Source: Dermatemys mawii
Taxonomy: Eukaryota > Chordata > Testudines > Dermatemydidae
DNA: 64,000 nucleotides
Direction: 5' to 3'
NCBI GenBank assembly: GCA_007922305.1
Contig: ML677465.1
Coordinates: 218,335-282,334 of the forward strand
In this document: piece by piece, positions 21,343-30,549 of the stretch
Layout of the letters: every line of letters begins with the position of its first letter
Numbering within the stretch: position 1 is the first letter of the stretch
Notes under the pieces: model-generated
Seen by the model: the letters and a program-made list of their open reading frames with translations, nothing else
Told to the model about the DNA's origin: nothing
Database searches by the model: none
Made by a program: the position numbers and the translations under genes

Positions 21343-22043
21343 TGTGACGGAGTCAGACCAGAAGGATATAGGAGAGTGCTAGAAGGCAGGTACATTAGTC
21401 TCAGGGTGTGCAGGTCCCTGTTCCCTGGATAGCCAAACAAAGGCTATTCCAGGCCAATCAAGACACCTGGGGCCAATTAAGAACCTTCTAGAAAGGAGTA
21501 GAAACAGCTAGCCTAATTGGGACACCTAAAGCCAATCAGGGACTGGCTGAATCCAGATAAAAACCTCCCAGTTAGTCAAGTGGCTGTGGGTGTCAGGAGC
21601 TGTGCTGTTGGTGAGACTGAGTGGTGGACAACATATCATCCAGAAGGAAGGAGGCCCTGAGGTAGGGGTGAAGTGGAGTTTGAAGAAGCGGGGACTGCTG
21701 TGGGGAAGTAGCCCAGGGAATTGTATTGTGTTTTGTGGATAAAAGGTCAGCCATCTTAGCTGATACTATTAGGGTCCCTGGGCTGGAGCCCAGAGTAGAG
21801 GGCGGGCCTGGGCTCCCCCCTTTCTGCCTCCCCTAATTAGTCTCTGAGATTGGGAGACAATAGAGACTGTGCCAGGAAGGATAGCTTCTCCTCACTGGTT
21901 TGTGATGAAAATGGCTCAATAGACTGTGACCTTGTCTCCAGAGAGAGAAGGGCTCCGTGGAGGGTCACAGTGAGCCGCTGAGGCTAGTAAAAATCTGCCA
22001 GGAAACGCAGGATCCATGAAGATAAGGACAGAGCTTTGTCACA
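21343..22043 (+). mobile_element. Solo LTR of an endogenous retroelement
   Basis: A 701-bp unit begins TGTGACGG and ends TTTGTCACA, with inverted TGTGAC/GTCACA termini. It is flanked by ggtg on both sides, consistent with a 4-bp target duplication. A CCAGATAAAAACC stretch at about 21553-21565 may be the TATA region. No internal coding sequence is attached, so it is a solo LTR left by recombination. Confidence 0.65.
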
Positions 22044-22083
22044 GGTGGCAGAAGGCTCTTGTTATGTATTTGGTTGTTGTGGG

Positions 22084-22577
22084 CATAGGCGCCGACCCCG
22101 TGGGTGCTTCAGGGCTGGAGCACCCACAGGAAGAAATTAGTGGGTGTAGAGCACCCACCAGCAGCTCCCTGAACCCCCCCCCAGCTCACCTCTGTTCCTC
22201 CCCTGAGTGCACCACTGCCGCTCCACTTCTCCCTGCTTCCTCTCTCCCAGGCTTTCATGCGGCAAGCCTGGGAGGGAGTGGGGAGAAGCGGACCAGCGGT
22301 TTCACGCTCAGGGGAGGAGCGGAGGTGAGCTGGGGCGGGGAATGGTTCCTCTGGTCCCCCCCCACCAGGGTTACTTCCTACAGCACTCTCCGTGCCCGCC
22401 CCCCCGCACCCCGCACCGTTGCGCAAACCTGGGAGGGAGCGGGGAAGAGGGGAAATGCAGCGCGCCCACGGGAGGAGGCATGACGGGGATTTGGGGAAGG
22501 GGTTGGAATGGGGATGGGGAAGGGGTGGGGCTGGGGAGGCAAGTACCCATCAGCACCGGGTAAAGTCAGCGCCTATG
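22084..22577. mobile_element. Non-autonomous DNA element with gcgcc-type ends
   Basis: cataggcgccgaccccgtgg at the left and the reverse complement of gtcagcgcctatg at the right form short inverted ends. The sequence between is GC-rich and non-coding. No convincing target duplication was found. Confidence 0.5.
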
Positions 22578-22713
22578 GTCCACAGGACTTCAAGCTCCAG
22601 CCCCTCGCTGCCTCCCCCGACCCCCAATTGAGGGCTTAATTTGTCCCCAGGCTTTCCTGGGCTGGGTAAGTCTGCTGTCAAAAGTGATACTTTTATGTTT
22701 GTTAATGTCACTT

Positions 22714-23560
22714 TTCATAGATTCATACATTTTAAGGCCAGAAGGTAGCATTGTGATCATCTAGGCTGATCTCCTGTATAACTCAGGCCATAGACCTTTC
22801 TCAAAATAATTCCTAGAGCAAATGTTTTTAAAAAAACATTTACTCTTGTTGGAAAACATGGAGAATCCACCAAAATCCTTGGTAAATTGTTCCAGGGGTT
22901 AGTCACCCTATTAAAAATGTACACCTTATTTCCACTCTGAATTTGTCTAGCTTCAACTTTCAGCCATTGAATCACGTCATACATTTGTATTCTAAGTTTA
23001 AAAGACTATTATTAAATATTTGCTCCCCATGTCTGTACTTGAAGCCTGTGATCAAGTCACTTCTTAACCTTCTCTTTGTTAAGCTAAATAGATTGATCTC
23101 CTTGATTGACTTCCTGTCTATCACTACAAGGCACGTTTTCTAATCCTTCAATCATTGTTGTGGCTCTTCTCTGAACCTTCTCTCATTTATCAACATCTTT
23201 CTTCAATTGTGGACACCAGAACTGGAAACGATATTCCATCAGTACCATAGAGAGAGGTAAAATAACCTCTACTCCTACTCAAGCTTCCCCTGTTTATGCA
23301 TCCCATATTGAATAGTACCAGGACTGATCCCTGTGGGCATCCACTAGGTACAGCCTTCCTGTTTGACAGCAACCCCCTGAGAACTGCTCTTTGGGTAAAA
23401 GCTTTCAATTAGTTGTGCACGCATCTTATAGTAATTTGTCTAAACAACATTTCTCTAGTTTGCTTATGAGAATGTCCTGTGGAACTGTCAAAAGCCTCAC
23501 TGAAATGAAGATCTATTGCAACTACGGCTTCCCCCTCCCCTCATCCACTATGTCTAGTGA
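22714..23560 (-). mobile_element. CR1 LINE fragment (- strand)
   Basis: The 3' tail starts at tcatagattcatacatttt. On the - strand the sequence encodes the CR1 C-terminal region (FQSGNKVYIFNRVTNPWNNL) and, further right, decayed RT codons. It abuts a + strand CR1 near 23560. Confidence 0.75.
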
Positions 23561-23561
23561 A

Positions 23562-24640
23562 CTTTGATGACGACACAAAGTTGGGAGGCATTGTCAACGC
23601 AGAGGAGGACTGGAATATCATTTAGGAAGAAATGGATGATCTTGAGTACTGGAGTAATAGAAATGGGATTAAATATAATAATACAAAATGTGAAGTCAGG
23701 ATGCACTTAGGGACTAGTAGGAATTTCTGCTTTAAGATGGGGACTGCTCAGTTGGAAATAACAGAGGAGAAAGACTTGGGTGCATTAGTCGATCGTAAGA
23801 TGACTATGAGTCACCTACGTGATGCAACCATGAAAAAAGGCAGAGTGAACTCCTAGGATGTATGAGGTGAGGTATTTCTGGTAGAGAGAGGGAAGCATTA
23901 ATCTCATTATACAAAGCACTGGTAAAGCCTTATCCAGAATACTGTGTACAGTTCTGGTCATGCATGTTCAAAAAGATGAAATCAAACTGCAGCACCTGCA
24001 GAGAAGAGCTCGTAGGATGTACAGGGAAGGGAAGGCTATTTTGTGAGAGAAGACAAACAGCTTGCCTTGTACAGTCTAGCAAAATGAAGGCTAAGAAGGG
24101 ATATGACTTCTCTCTATAAATCCATCAAGGGGTTAACTGCAGAGAGGGAAAACAGCTATTAAAGTAAATGGACAGTGCTTGCAAAGAACAAATGGGGATA
24201 GACCGGTCTGAGTAAATTTAGGATGGAAATTAAGAAGATTTCTAACCATCGGAAGAGGGAGCTTCTGGAACCATCTCCCAGTAGGAGTAGCGGGGACAAG
24301 AAAGTAAACTGGTTTTAAGATGGATCTTGATAAGTTTATAAAACAGATTGTATGATGTGGGATCCTGGTTTCAATGGCACAGGGGGTCCCTTTCACTCCT
24401 ATGTTCTCAATTAACCTCTGAAACATAAGAACGGCCATACTGGGTCAGAGTCAAGGTCCATCTAGCCCAGTATCCTGTCTCCCAACAGTGGCTAACGCCA
24501 GGTGTTTCAGAGGGAATGAACGGAATAGGTCATCAGGGATCCATCTCCTGTCACTCATTGCTTAGGTCACACAGGAATTAATTCAGGGAAGTCCTTTGGT
24601 GTGTGCTATGCAGGAGGCCAGACTAGAAGATGAAAGTTGT
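23562..24640 (+). mobile_element. CR1 LINE fragment (+ strand) carrying a - strand CR1 tail
   Basis: DDTKLGGIVNAEEDWNI, then MDDLEYWSNRNGIKYNNTKC and TEEKDLGALVDRKMTMS mark the CR1 RT C-terminal half. About 24423-24580 is a reversed CR1 3' end (acataagaacggccatactg), after which the + strand CR1 tail resumes (gaggccagactagaagatg). Confidence 0.75.
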
Positions 24641-24771
24641 CTTCTCTGGTGTGGAATCTATGAATGAAGCAGTAAAGAACAGAGTTACGGATCCCAGCCT
24701 GGGGCGCAGGGTCTCTCGGATCCAGTTGCTATACAATTCAACAGCAGGGCTATTTTCAACAGTCAGTCAGG

Positions 24772-26859
24772 GTGATGGAGCCTGTTACAACTTGGCCCGG
24801 TACCACTCTGTATGGTCACCAGGCTGTGGGTGGACGTAATTACTTGGTCACACATGCTTCTAAGCCATTTGGGTCAGGGAAGAATCTAACCTCTGTTTCT
24901 AGCTCTGGGACTGTATGGCACACTCCTGGGCTTAGACCTCTTATCCGAGACCATGTAAAAGAAGTAGTGAGAGATAAAAAGGCATCTTTTAAAAAGTGGA
25001 AGTTAAATCCTACTGAGGTAACTAGAGAGGAGCATAAATATTGCCAAATTAAGTGTAAAAATGTAATAAGAAAAGCCAAAATGGAGTTTGAAGAACAGCT
25101 AGCCAGAAACTCAAAAGGTAATAATAAAATGTTTTTTAAATACGTCAGAAGCAGGAAGCCTGCTAAACAACCAGTGGGGCCCCTGGATGATAGAGTTACA
25201 AAAGGAGCACTTAGAGATGATAAAGTCATTGCGGAGAAACTAAATGAATTCTTTGCTTCGGTCTTCATGGCTGAGGACGTTAGGGAGATTCCCAAACCTG
25301 AGCCGTCTTTTGTAGGTGACAAATCTGAGGAATTGTCACAGATTGAAGTGTCACTAGAGGAGGTTTTGGAACTAAATGATAAACTTAACTGTAACAAGTC
25401 ACCAGGACCAGATGGCATTCACCCAAGAGTTCTGAAAGAACTCAAATGTGAAATTGCGGAACTATTAACTAGGGTTTGTAACCTGTCCTTTAAGTCGGCT
25501 TCTGTACCCAATGACTGGAAGATAGCTAATGTAACGCCAATATTTAAAAAGGGCTCTAGAGATGATCCCGGCAACTACAGACTGGTAAGTCTAACATCTG
25601 TACTGGGCAAATTAGTTGAAACAATAGTAAAGAATCAAATTGTCAGGCACATAGAAGAACATAAATTGTTGGGCAAAAGTCAACATGGTTTCTGTAACAG
25701 GAAATCATGTCTTACTAATCTATTAGAGTTCTTTGAAGGGGTCAACAAACATGTGGACACGGGGGATCCAGTGGACACAGTGTACTTAGATTTCCAGAAA
25801 GCCTTTGACAAGGTCCCTCACCAAAGGCTCTTACGTAAATTAAGTTGCCATGGGATAAGAGGGAAGATCCTTTCATGGATTGAGAACTGGTTAAAAGACA
25901 GGGAACAAAGGGTAGGAATAAATGGTAAATTTTCAGAATGGAGAGGGGTAACTAGTGGTGTTCCCCAAGGGTCAGTCCTAGGACCAATCCTATTCAACTT
26001 ATTCATCAATGATTTGGAGGAAGGGGTAAACAGTGAGGTGGCAAAGTTTGCAGATGATACTAAACTGCTCAAAATAGTTAAGACCCAAGCAGACTGTGAA
26101 GAACTTCAAAAAGATCTCACGAAACTAAATGATTGGGCAACAAAATGGCAAATGAAATTGAATGTGGATAAATGTAAAGTAATGCACTTTGGAAAAAATA
26201 ACCCTAACTATACATACAATATGATGGGGGCTAATTTAGCTACAACTAATCAGGAAAAAGACCTTGGAGTCATCGTGGATAGTTCTCTGAAGATGTCCAT
26301 GCAGTGTGCAGCGGCAGTCAAAAAAGCAAACAGGATGTTAGGAATCATTAGAAAAGGGATAGAGAATAAGACTGAGAATATCTTATTGCCCTTATACAAA
26401 TCCATAGTGCACCCACATCTTGAATACTGTGTACAAATGTGGTCTCCTCATCTCAAAAAGGATATACTGGCATTAGAAAAGGTTCAGAGAAGGGCAACTA
26501 AAATGATTAGGGGATTGGAAAGGGTCCCATATGAGGAGAGATTAAAGAGGCTAGGACTTTTTAGCTTGGAAAAGAGGAGAGTAAGGAGGGATATGATAGA
26601 GGTATATAAAATTATGAGTGGTGTGGAGAAAGTGAATAAGGAAAAGTTATTTACTTGTTCCCATAATAGAAGAACTAGGGGCCACCCATTGAAATTAGTG
26701 GGCAGCAGGTTTAAAACAAATGAAAGGAAGTTCTTCACACAGCGCACAGTCAACCTGTGGAACTCCTTGCCTGAGGAGGCTGTGAAGGCTAGGACTATAA
26801 CAGGGTTCAAAAGAGAACTGGGTAAATTCATGGAGGTTAAGTCCATTAATGCCTATTAG
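24772..26859 (+). CDS. CR1 ORF2 fragment with an uninterrupted reverse transcriptase
   Basis: The 695-codon frame is open from 24772 to the stop at 26857-26859. CR1-like sequence starts near residue 55 (LRPLIRDHVKEVVRDKK); the first 54 residues come from flanking non-CR1 DNA, so the real ORF2 start and its APE-type endonuclease are missing. RT landmarks are NKSPGPDGIHPRVLKEL, NYRLVSLTSVLGKLVE, YLDFQKAFDKVP (from residue 338), GVPQGSVLGPILFNLFINDL and FADD (residues 426-429). The C-terminal domain is complete, including CVQMWSPHLKK and LWNSLPEEAV. CR1 proteins drive target-primed reverse transcription. Without the endonuclease this copy is not autonomous, but the lack of any stop makes it the youngest-looking CR1 in the window. 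Confidence 0.88.
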   Translation: MMEPVTTWPGTTLYGHQAVGGRNYLVTHASKPFGSGKNLTSVSSSGTVWHTPGLRPLIRDHVKEVVRDKKASFKKWKLNPTEVTREEHKYCQIKCKNVIRKAKMEFEEQLARNSKGNNKMFFKYVRSRKPAKQPVGPLDDRVTKGALRDDKVIAEKLNEFFASVFMAEDVREIPKPEPSFVGDKSEELSQIEVSLEEVLELNDKLNCNKSPGPDGIHPRVLKELKCEIAELLTRVCNLSFKSASVPNDWKIANVTPIFKKGSRDDPGNYRLVSLTSVLGKLVETIVKNQIVRHIEEHKLLGKSQHGFCNRKSCLTNLLEFFEGVNKHVDTGDPVDTVYLDFQKAFDKVPHQRLLRKLSCHGIRGKILSWIENWLKDREQRVGINGKFSEWRGVTSGVPQGSVLGPILFNLFINDLEEGVNSEVAKFADDTKLLKIVKTQADCEELQKDLTKLNDWATKWQMKLNVDKCKVMHFGKNNPNYTYNMMGANLATTNQEKDLGVIVDSSLKMSMQCAAAVKKANRMLGIIRKGIENKTENILLPLYKSIVHPHLEYCVQMWSPHLKKDILALEKVQRRATKMIRGLERVPYEERLKRLGLFSLEKRRVRRDMIEVYKIMSGVEKVNKEKLFTCSHNRRTRGHPLKLVGSRFKTNERKFFTQRTVNLWNSLPEEAVKARTITGFKRELGKFMEVKSINAY

Positions 26860-27056
26860 CCAGGCTGGGTAAGGAATGGTGTCGCTAGCCTCTGTTTGTC
26901 AGAGGGAGGTGATGGATGGCAGGAGAGAGATCACTTGATCTTTACCTGTTAGGTTCACTCACTCCGGGGCACCTGGCATTGGCCACTGTCAGTAGACAGG
27001 ATACTGGGTTAGATGGACCTTTGTACCCAGTACGGCCTTTCTTATGTTCTTATGAG
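24930..27056 (+). mobile_element. CR1 copy E, 5'-truncated, young
   Basis: The element covers the open RT frame and a short 3' UTR (gatactgggttagatggacc) and ends ttcttatgttcttatga, the octamer-like terminal repeat typical of CR1. It lies within the long M1AP intron on the sense strand. Confidence 0.85.
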
Positions 27057-27059
27057 ACT

Positions 27060-27500
27060 CTCCTTTGGGACATGGGACACCATTGCCCACTCACCCTAGA
27101 CTATTAAAACAGTGTCGGGAACCAGACAAGTCCTCCCACTTGCTTACATGCACTTCCCTGGTGTGTCACTCAGGCTGTGATGACACTGGGCTTCTATTTT
27201 AACTCCTGCAGAAACAGGGTGGCAGGAAAGCGAGGAACTCGGGCTTAGTAAAGGGACTTTTTGAGCGCAGAAACTTTACTCTGAAAGTCCTCAAGAGTTA
27301 TAGAGCTTTGGAAACAAAACAAAAGTCTAGAGACACCCCTTCTGCTCTCAGCTCACCTCTTGGTCTGGAGTTCATCGGAGTCACACTGGACAGAGTCCCT
27401 TCTTTCTTCTTCCACCTATTCTTACCTGTGGGGATGGCCAGCCCCTATGCCAAGAGCAGAGCCCGCTCTGAGGTAGCCTGTTCCATTGCCACGTGCGCCA
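27060..27500. other. M1AP intron sequence without recognised features
   Basis: Between CR1 copy E and the L1/Tx1-like LINE I see no coding exon or repeat ends. Confidence 0.4.
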
Positions 27501-27517
27501 TGGGGATGCGCCAGCCT

Positions 27518-28372
27518 AAATTGAATTCCTAGGATGTGGGCGGGCACAAGCCCGCCCACTTCTAAGGCCCCTTCCCCAGCTAAGTGGGAGGGACACTGAA
27601 CCCGGGATCAACTAATTTCTTGGGACAACTAATGAAAAACAGGGACAGAAGTGGGGGTCAGAGGTTTAAAACGAGGGTACTGGACGGGGACACCGAGCAG
27701 AGAACCCCGCACAGCCCCCACTGCTCCTCAAAGCTGTCGCGGGACCCAGTGGACGCTGCCCAGTGGAACTCTGCCCGGATGCGTGAGACCGGGAAGGACT
27801 GGAAATAGACCCCACAGTCGCAGCGTACCCTCTCATCTTGCATTCTGCTCCTGGTGTTGTAGATGGTGACTTTGGCCAGCGCCAGGAGGAGGTTGACGAG
27901 GAGGTCTCGCGACTGTGTGGGGCCGCGGGTGGGGTGTGCAAAGATAAACAGGTGCGGGGAGAAGTGCAGCCACGACCTCAGTAAGAGGTTCTGGAGGAGC
28001 TGGAATAGGGGCTGCAGCTTGGCTCACTCGAGGTAGGCATGCGCCAGGGTCTCCCTCACGCCGCAGAAGGGATAATCCACGGGTATGGGGGTGAACCGCG
28101 CGAGGTGCACGCCTGTGCTCACGGCTCCGTGAAGGAGCCGCCAACTAATATCCCCGGCGGGCCGTGGAACTAAGGTGGAATAAAGGCTGGCCCACCGGCG
28201 CACCTCACTCTCTTTTGGTGGGAGATAGTCCCGCCACTTGGTGTCAGGGCGGGACACGAGGGTGAGGAGATGGAACTTGTGGAGCACAAGGATGTACAGC
28301 TGGCCCCTCGGCGCGGTTCGGAATGAAACCGGCCGCAGAGTATGCAGCCGGCTCGGGGTGTGGGAGTTGGGA
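27518..28372 (-). mobile_element. L1/Tx1-type LINE 3' end with 15-bp target duplication
   Basis: On the - strand an open frame reads MLHKFHLLTLVSRPDTKWRD, then WRLLHGAVSTGVHLARFTPI, then YPFCGVRETLAHAYLE. After one TGA, probably replacing Cys, it continues LQPLFQLLQNLLLRSWLHFS, ALAKVTIYNTRSRMQ and VLNL. This is the zf-RVT type C-terminal region of L1/Tx1-clade LINEs. Fifteen identical bases, gggatgcgccagcct, flank it at 27503-27517 and 28373-28387. It is 5'-truncated to 855 bp. Confidence 0.82.
27536..27559. other. Perfect 3'-terminal hairpin of the LINE
   Basis: gtgggcgggc, loop acaa, gcccgcccac: a 10-bp perfect GC-rich stem with a 4-base loop, 18 bases inside the element's 3' end. In several LINE groups a 3' stem-loop is the recognition site for the element's own reverse transcriptase; that role here is inference. 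Confidence 0.85.
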
Positions 28373-28745
28373 GGGATGCGCCAGCCTCTCCCCCAGTACT
28401 TGGGCCAGCTGTATCAACGGACTATCGATTCTTAGGGGTGGGGCTGCAGCCGAGCAACACGGTCATCAGTGGTTCCAGATTGCAGCCTTGTTGGCTTCTC
28501 TGTGAGAGTCTGTCCAGGCAATGGCAAGCCCCTTTCCAGACAGGGTGCTGTCTCAAAAGCAATGCAGTACGTTGCACTCTGGCATCTTTAGACTTGAGTT
28601 CAGCACTTAACACAAACTGGAGTTCATAATGTGACACAGATCTATCGCACTCCGCTACAGAACCCCTCAGCCTCTGCAATGAGCTGGGCCTGAGGGACGC
28701 TGCCAACCCTGCCCTGGTTTCATTGAGCATTGCTTCTGATTTTAG

Positions 28746-28952
28746 AAAAGGGACTGGATGCTTCTGGCCAAACGTGAGCCACAGACTGTGGGTCCAAGTT
28801 GGAGCATCCCAGTGAATGCCTACTATGCCATCATCCCCTCCGACTCCTTCACATTGCTCATCAAAGCCATTGCGGTCAGAGAACTCCTGCTGCCATGCAA
28901 CATCCCAGCCCTCCCTGCTGACCTTCCAGAGACAGCACTCAGCACCATAGAG
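28746..28952 (+). CDS. M1AP: M1AP coding exon d (GC donor)
   Basis: The acceptor is tctgattttag. The exon is 69 codons in phase 0 and starts KRDWMLLAKREPQ, matching KREWLLLAKGEP of human M1AP. It continues YYAIIPSDSFTLLIKAIAVR and ends ALSTIE. The conserved match and the phase of exon e require the exon to end after GAG at 28952, where the intron begins gcaagtgatg. This is the well-known GC-AG minor class of U2 introns with an otherwise ideal donor. The nearest GT downstream would shift the frame or add non-conserved residues. Confidence 0.88.
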
Positions 28953-29463
28953 GCAAGTGATGAATGGCTGCACGCATGTTTAGATACCAAGAGGCAGTGA
29001 GGGTTCTGCATGTAGAGGGTACCAGCTCACTAGCAAGGAATAGTAGATCCAGACACGTCACCTCTGAGCAAGACGTGCTGGGAGAGGCGGGGGGTTATCC
29101 CTGCATTAGCTTGGAGTGCAAAGTTCTCACACCCTCTCACTTCCATGGCAGGTGCAGGCCTCTTGACATGAATAAGATTAGCACAAATAAGTCATTCCCC
29201 CATACACTTCCTCCCTTCATGGGTTCGGACTCTTGCATTTCCCCAGTACATGTCCGGAAGCAGAGCTTTGCTTGGACTCCTGCTCTGCTTCGGTGCATGG
29301 AATAGCTAGGAAACCCAGGGCCTGACAGGCGAGCGTAGGAGGAAATGGTTCTCTAACGTTTGGGTTAGTTGCAGCTAGGAGCATCCAGGGCCCTCAGCAG
29401 CATTTAGAAAGGCAGCCGGCCTGAGCAGCAGAACTTTTCCAGACAATGGAGAAGTCCTGTCTG

Positions 29464-29625
29464 AAAACTGTGAAGACCTGTGTGTGAGGGAAGCCAGACA
29501 GAGAGGCCTGTGTCTGAACACCCATGTATGAGAGGAAACAGACGGAGAGGCTTGTGTCTGAGCACCAGTGGGTGAGGGGAGACAGATGGAGACACTTGTG
29601 TCTGAACTCCTGTGTGTCATGCTTG
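29464..29625. repeat. 44-bp minisatellite in M1AP intron
   Basis: cctgtgtctg at 29507 and cttgtgtctg at 29551 and 29595 are exactly 44 bp apart, in units of the form (a/g)gaggcctgtgtctgaacac. About three and a half diverged copies are present. Confidence 0.8.
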
Positions 29626-29954
29626 TTCAGGGTTACCAGGCCCAAAGGCAGAGACACACTCACAGGGGAAGTGACACCGGGCTCATGCTAAGTACAAGCC
29701 GCTATCCATGTGGGGCAAAAGACGGCCCAGATAAGGATCAGGCCCTGCACCATTTCCATCAGCTCCTGTAGTGAACCCATTGGTTCCCTCTCTGCCCTGA
29801 GTGACTGGAAGGGGTGCACGTCATTTAAGCGGGGAAGGAAGTACAGAACAGAAGTACAAATCCTTACATCCGTTTCCTGCCACATCAGAGCAGGAAGCTG
29901 GCTGCTGGGCCCTCCTGTGGTACCAGCTGGGCCTTGTCACTTCTCTCTGAACAG

Positions 29955-30113
29955 AGCGCCTTGAACAGTCTGGAAGTGGAACCTAGATACAACCCCCTCC
30001 ATGTGAAAAGCAACCTCTACAAATCCCTGGTGAGCGGGTTCCCCAGACCCCAGTACCGGCAGCAGGCCCAGCCTAAGGAGCATCGCCCAGGAGAGCGGCA
30101 TCACACCAGACAG
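29955..30113 (+). CDS. M1AP: M1AP coding exon e
   Basis: The acceptor is cttctctctgaacag and the donor is gtacaggtc. The exon is 53 codons in phase 0 and contains LEVEPRYNPLHVKSNLYKSL, matching the human LELEPTYNPLHVQSHLY region. An internal gtgagc at 30030-30035 after KSL looks like a donor. Human M1AP continues past this point, so the longer exon ending HHTRQ is preferred; the shorter form is a possible alternative splice product. Confidence 0.88.
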
Positions 30114-30402
30114 GTACAGGTCTTGCCCGCGGGTTGGCTTGGGGAAACCCTACTCTACTTGAGCACTGACCAAGTAGCTGGGTACTGAGGTGTGATGTTG
30201 GGAGGGAGGTGGCAATAGGCAGAGGATGTGTCCTCGGTCGTAGGCCTGCCTGCCTGCCTGCTGCCCTAGGGTGACCCACTGGACCTTGTCAGCTCTCACA
30301 GGTGCAGTCAACATGAGCTCACAATAGCTTGTGACTAAAGGGTGCGGCAGCTCCCCCTTCACCCTCCAGAGACAGTACTCACTGTGTGTTCCTGCATTAC
30401 AG

Positions 30403-30549
30403 CACCAGAACAAAGCCAAGGCCATGGTAGCTCCCCTTCCCCTGGCTCCCCCGCCACTCAAAGCATTCCGATCATCTGCTGCAAGGAAGGACACCTGTGA
30501 GCTCGCTCTCTTCTCCAAGGAGGACAAAGAATTCCTGGGGGGCATGTAA
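30403..30549 (+). CDS. M1AP: M1AP last coding exon
   Basis: The acceptor is ctgcattacag. Forty-eight codons run to TAA at 30547-30549. The peptide begins HQNKAKAMVAPLPLAPPPLK, matching NRARATVAPLPMTPVPG of human M1AP, and ends EDKEFLGGM. The low-complexity, basic and proline-rich character of the tail is kept while the residues diverge, as usual for this protein's C-terminus. Confidence 0.88.
   Translation, partial: HQNKAKAMVAPLPLAPPPLKAFRSSAARKDTCELALFSKEDKEFLGGM

Larger units (their letters stand above)
21056..22700. mobile_element. hAT element interrupted by a solo LTR and a second MITE
   Basis: The left end gcatgtctcaaatgcggcca and right-hand sequence around 22630-22700 (ttgtccccaggctttcctgg, gttaatgtcacttttca) look like one hAT-type element. 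Its interior now holds the solo LTR at 21343 and another repeat at 22084. The boundaries are approximate. Confidence 0.4.
3154..30549 (+). other. M1AP: M1AP gene, 3' part (last six coding exons)
   Basis: M1AP is a vertebrate germ-cell protein needed for normal male meiosis and linked to meiotic recombination; this is established family knowledge. Six exons on the + strand together encode about 323 residues colinear with the C-terminal three fifths of the human protein (about 530 aa). Landmarks are DIDLQAIENDVVS, VKCDIQERLL, PTSCWQLDWDELE, LEVEPRYNPLHV and the MVAPLPLAPPP tail. Every exon junction keeps frame: phases are 1, 2, 0, 0 and 0 from the second junction on, and the first exon begins two bases into a codon. 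Introns range from 0.3 kb to 18 kb and are filled with transposons. N-terminal exons are not in the window and presumably lie to the left. DOK1 follows tail to tail, as at the human locus. I am confident of the assignment; the exact ends of the 3' UTR are not determined. Confidence 0.93.

Noticed and set aside
28422..28973. 183-codon open frame on the - strand
   Set aside because: Antisense to M1AP exon d and its intron flank; the + strand exon has homology and consistent splice phases.
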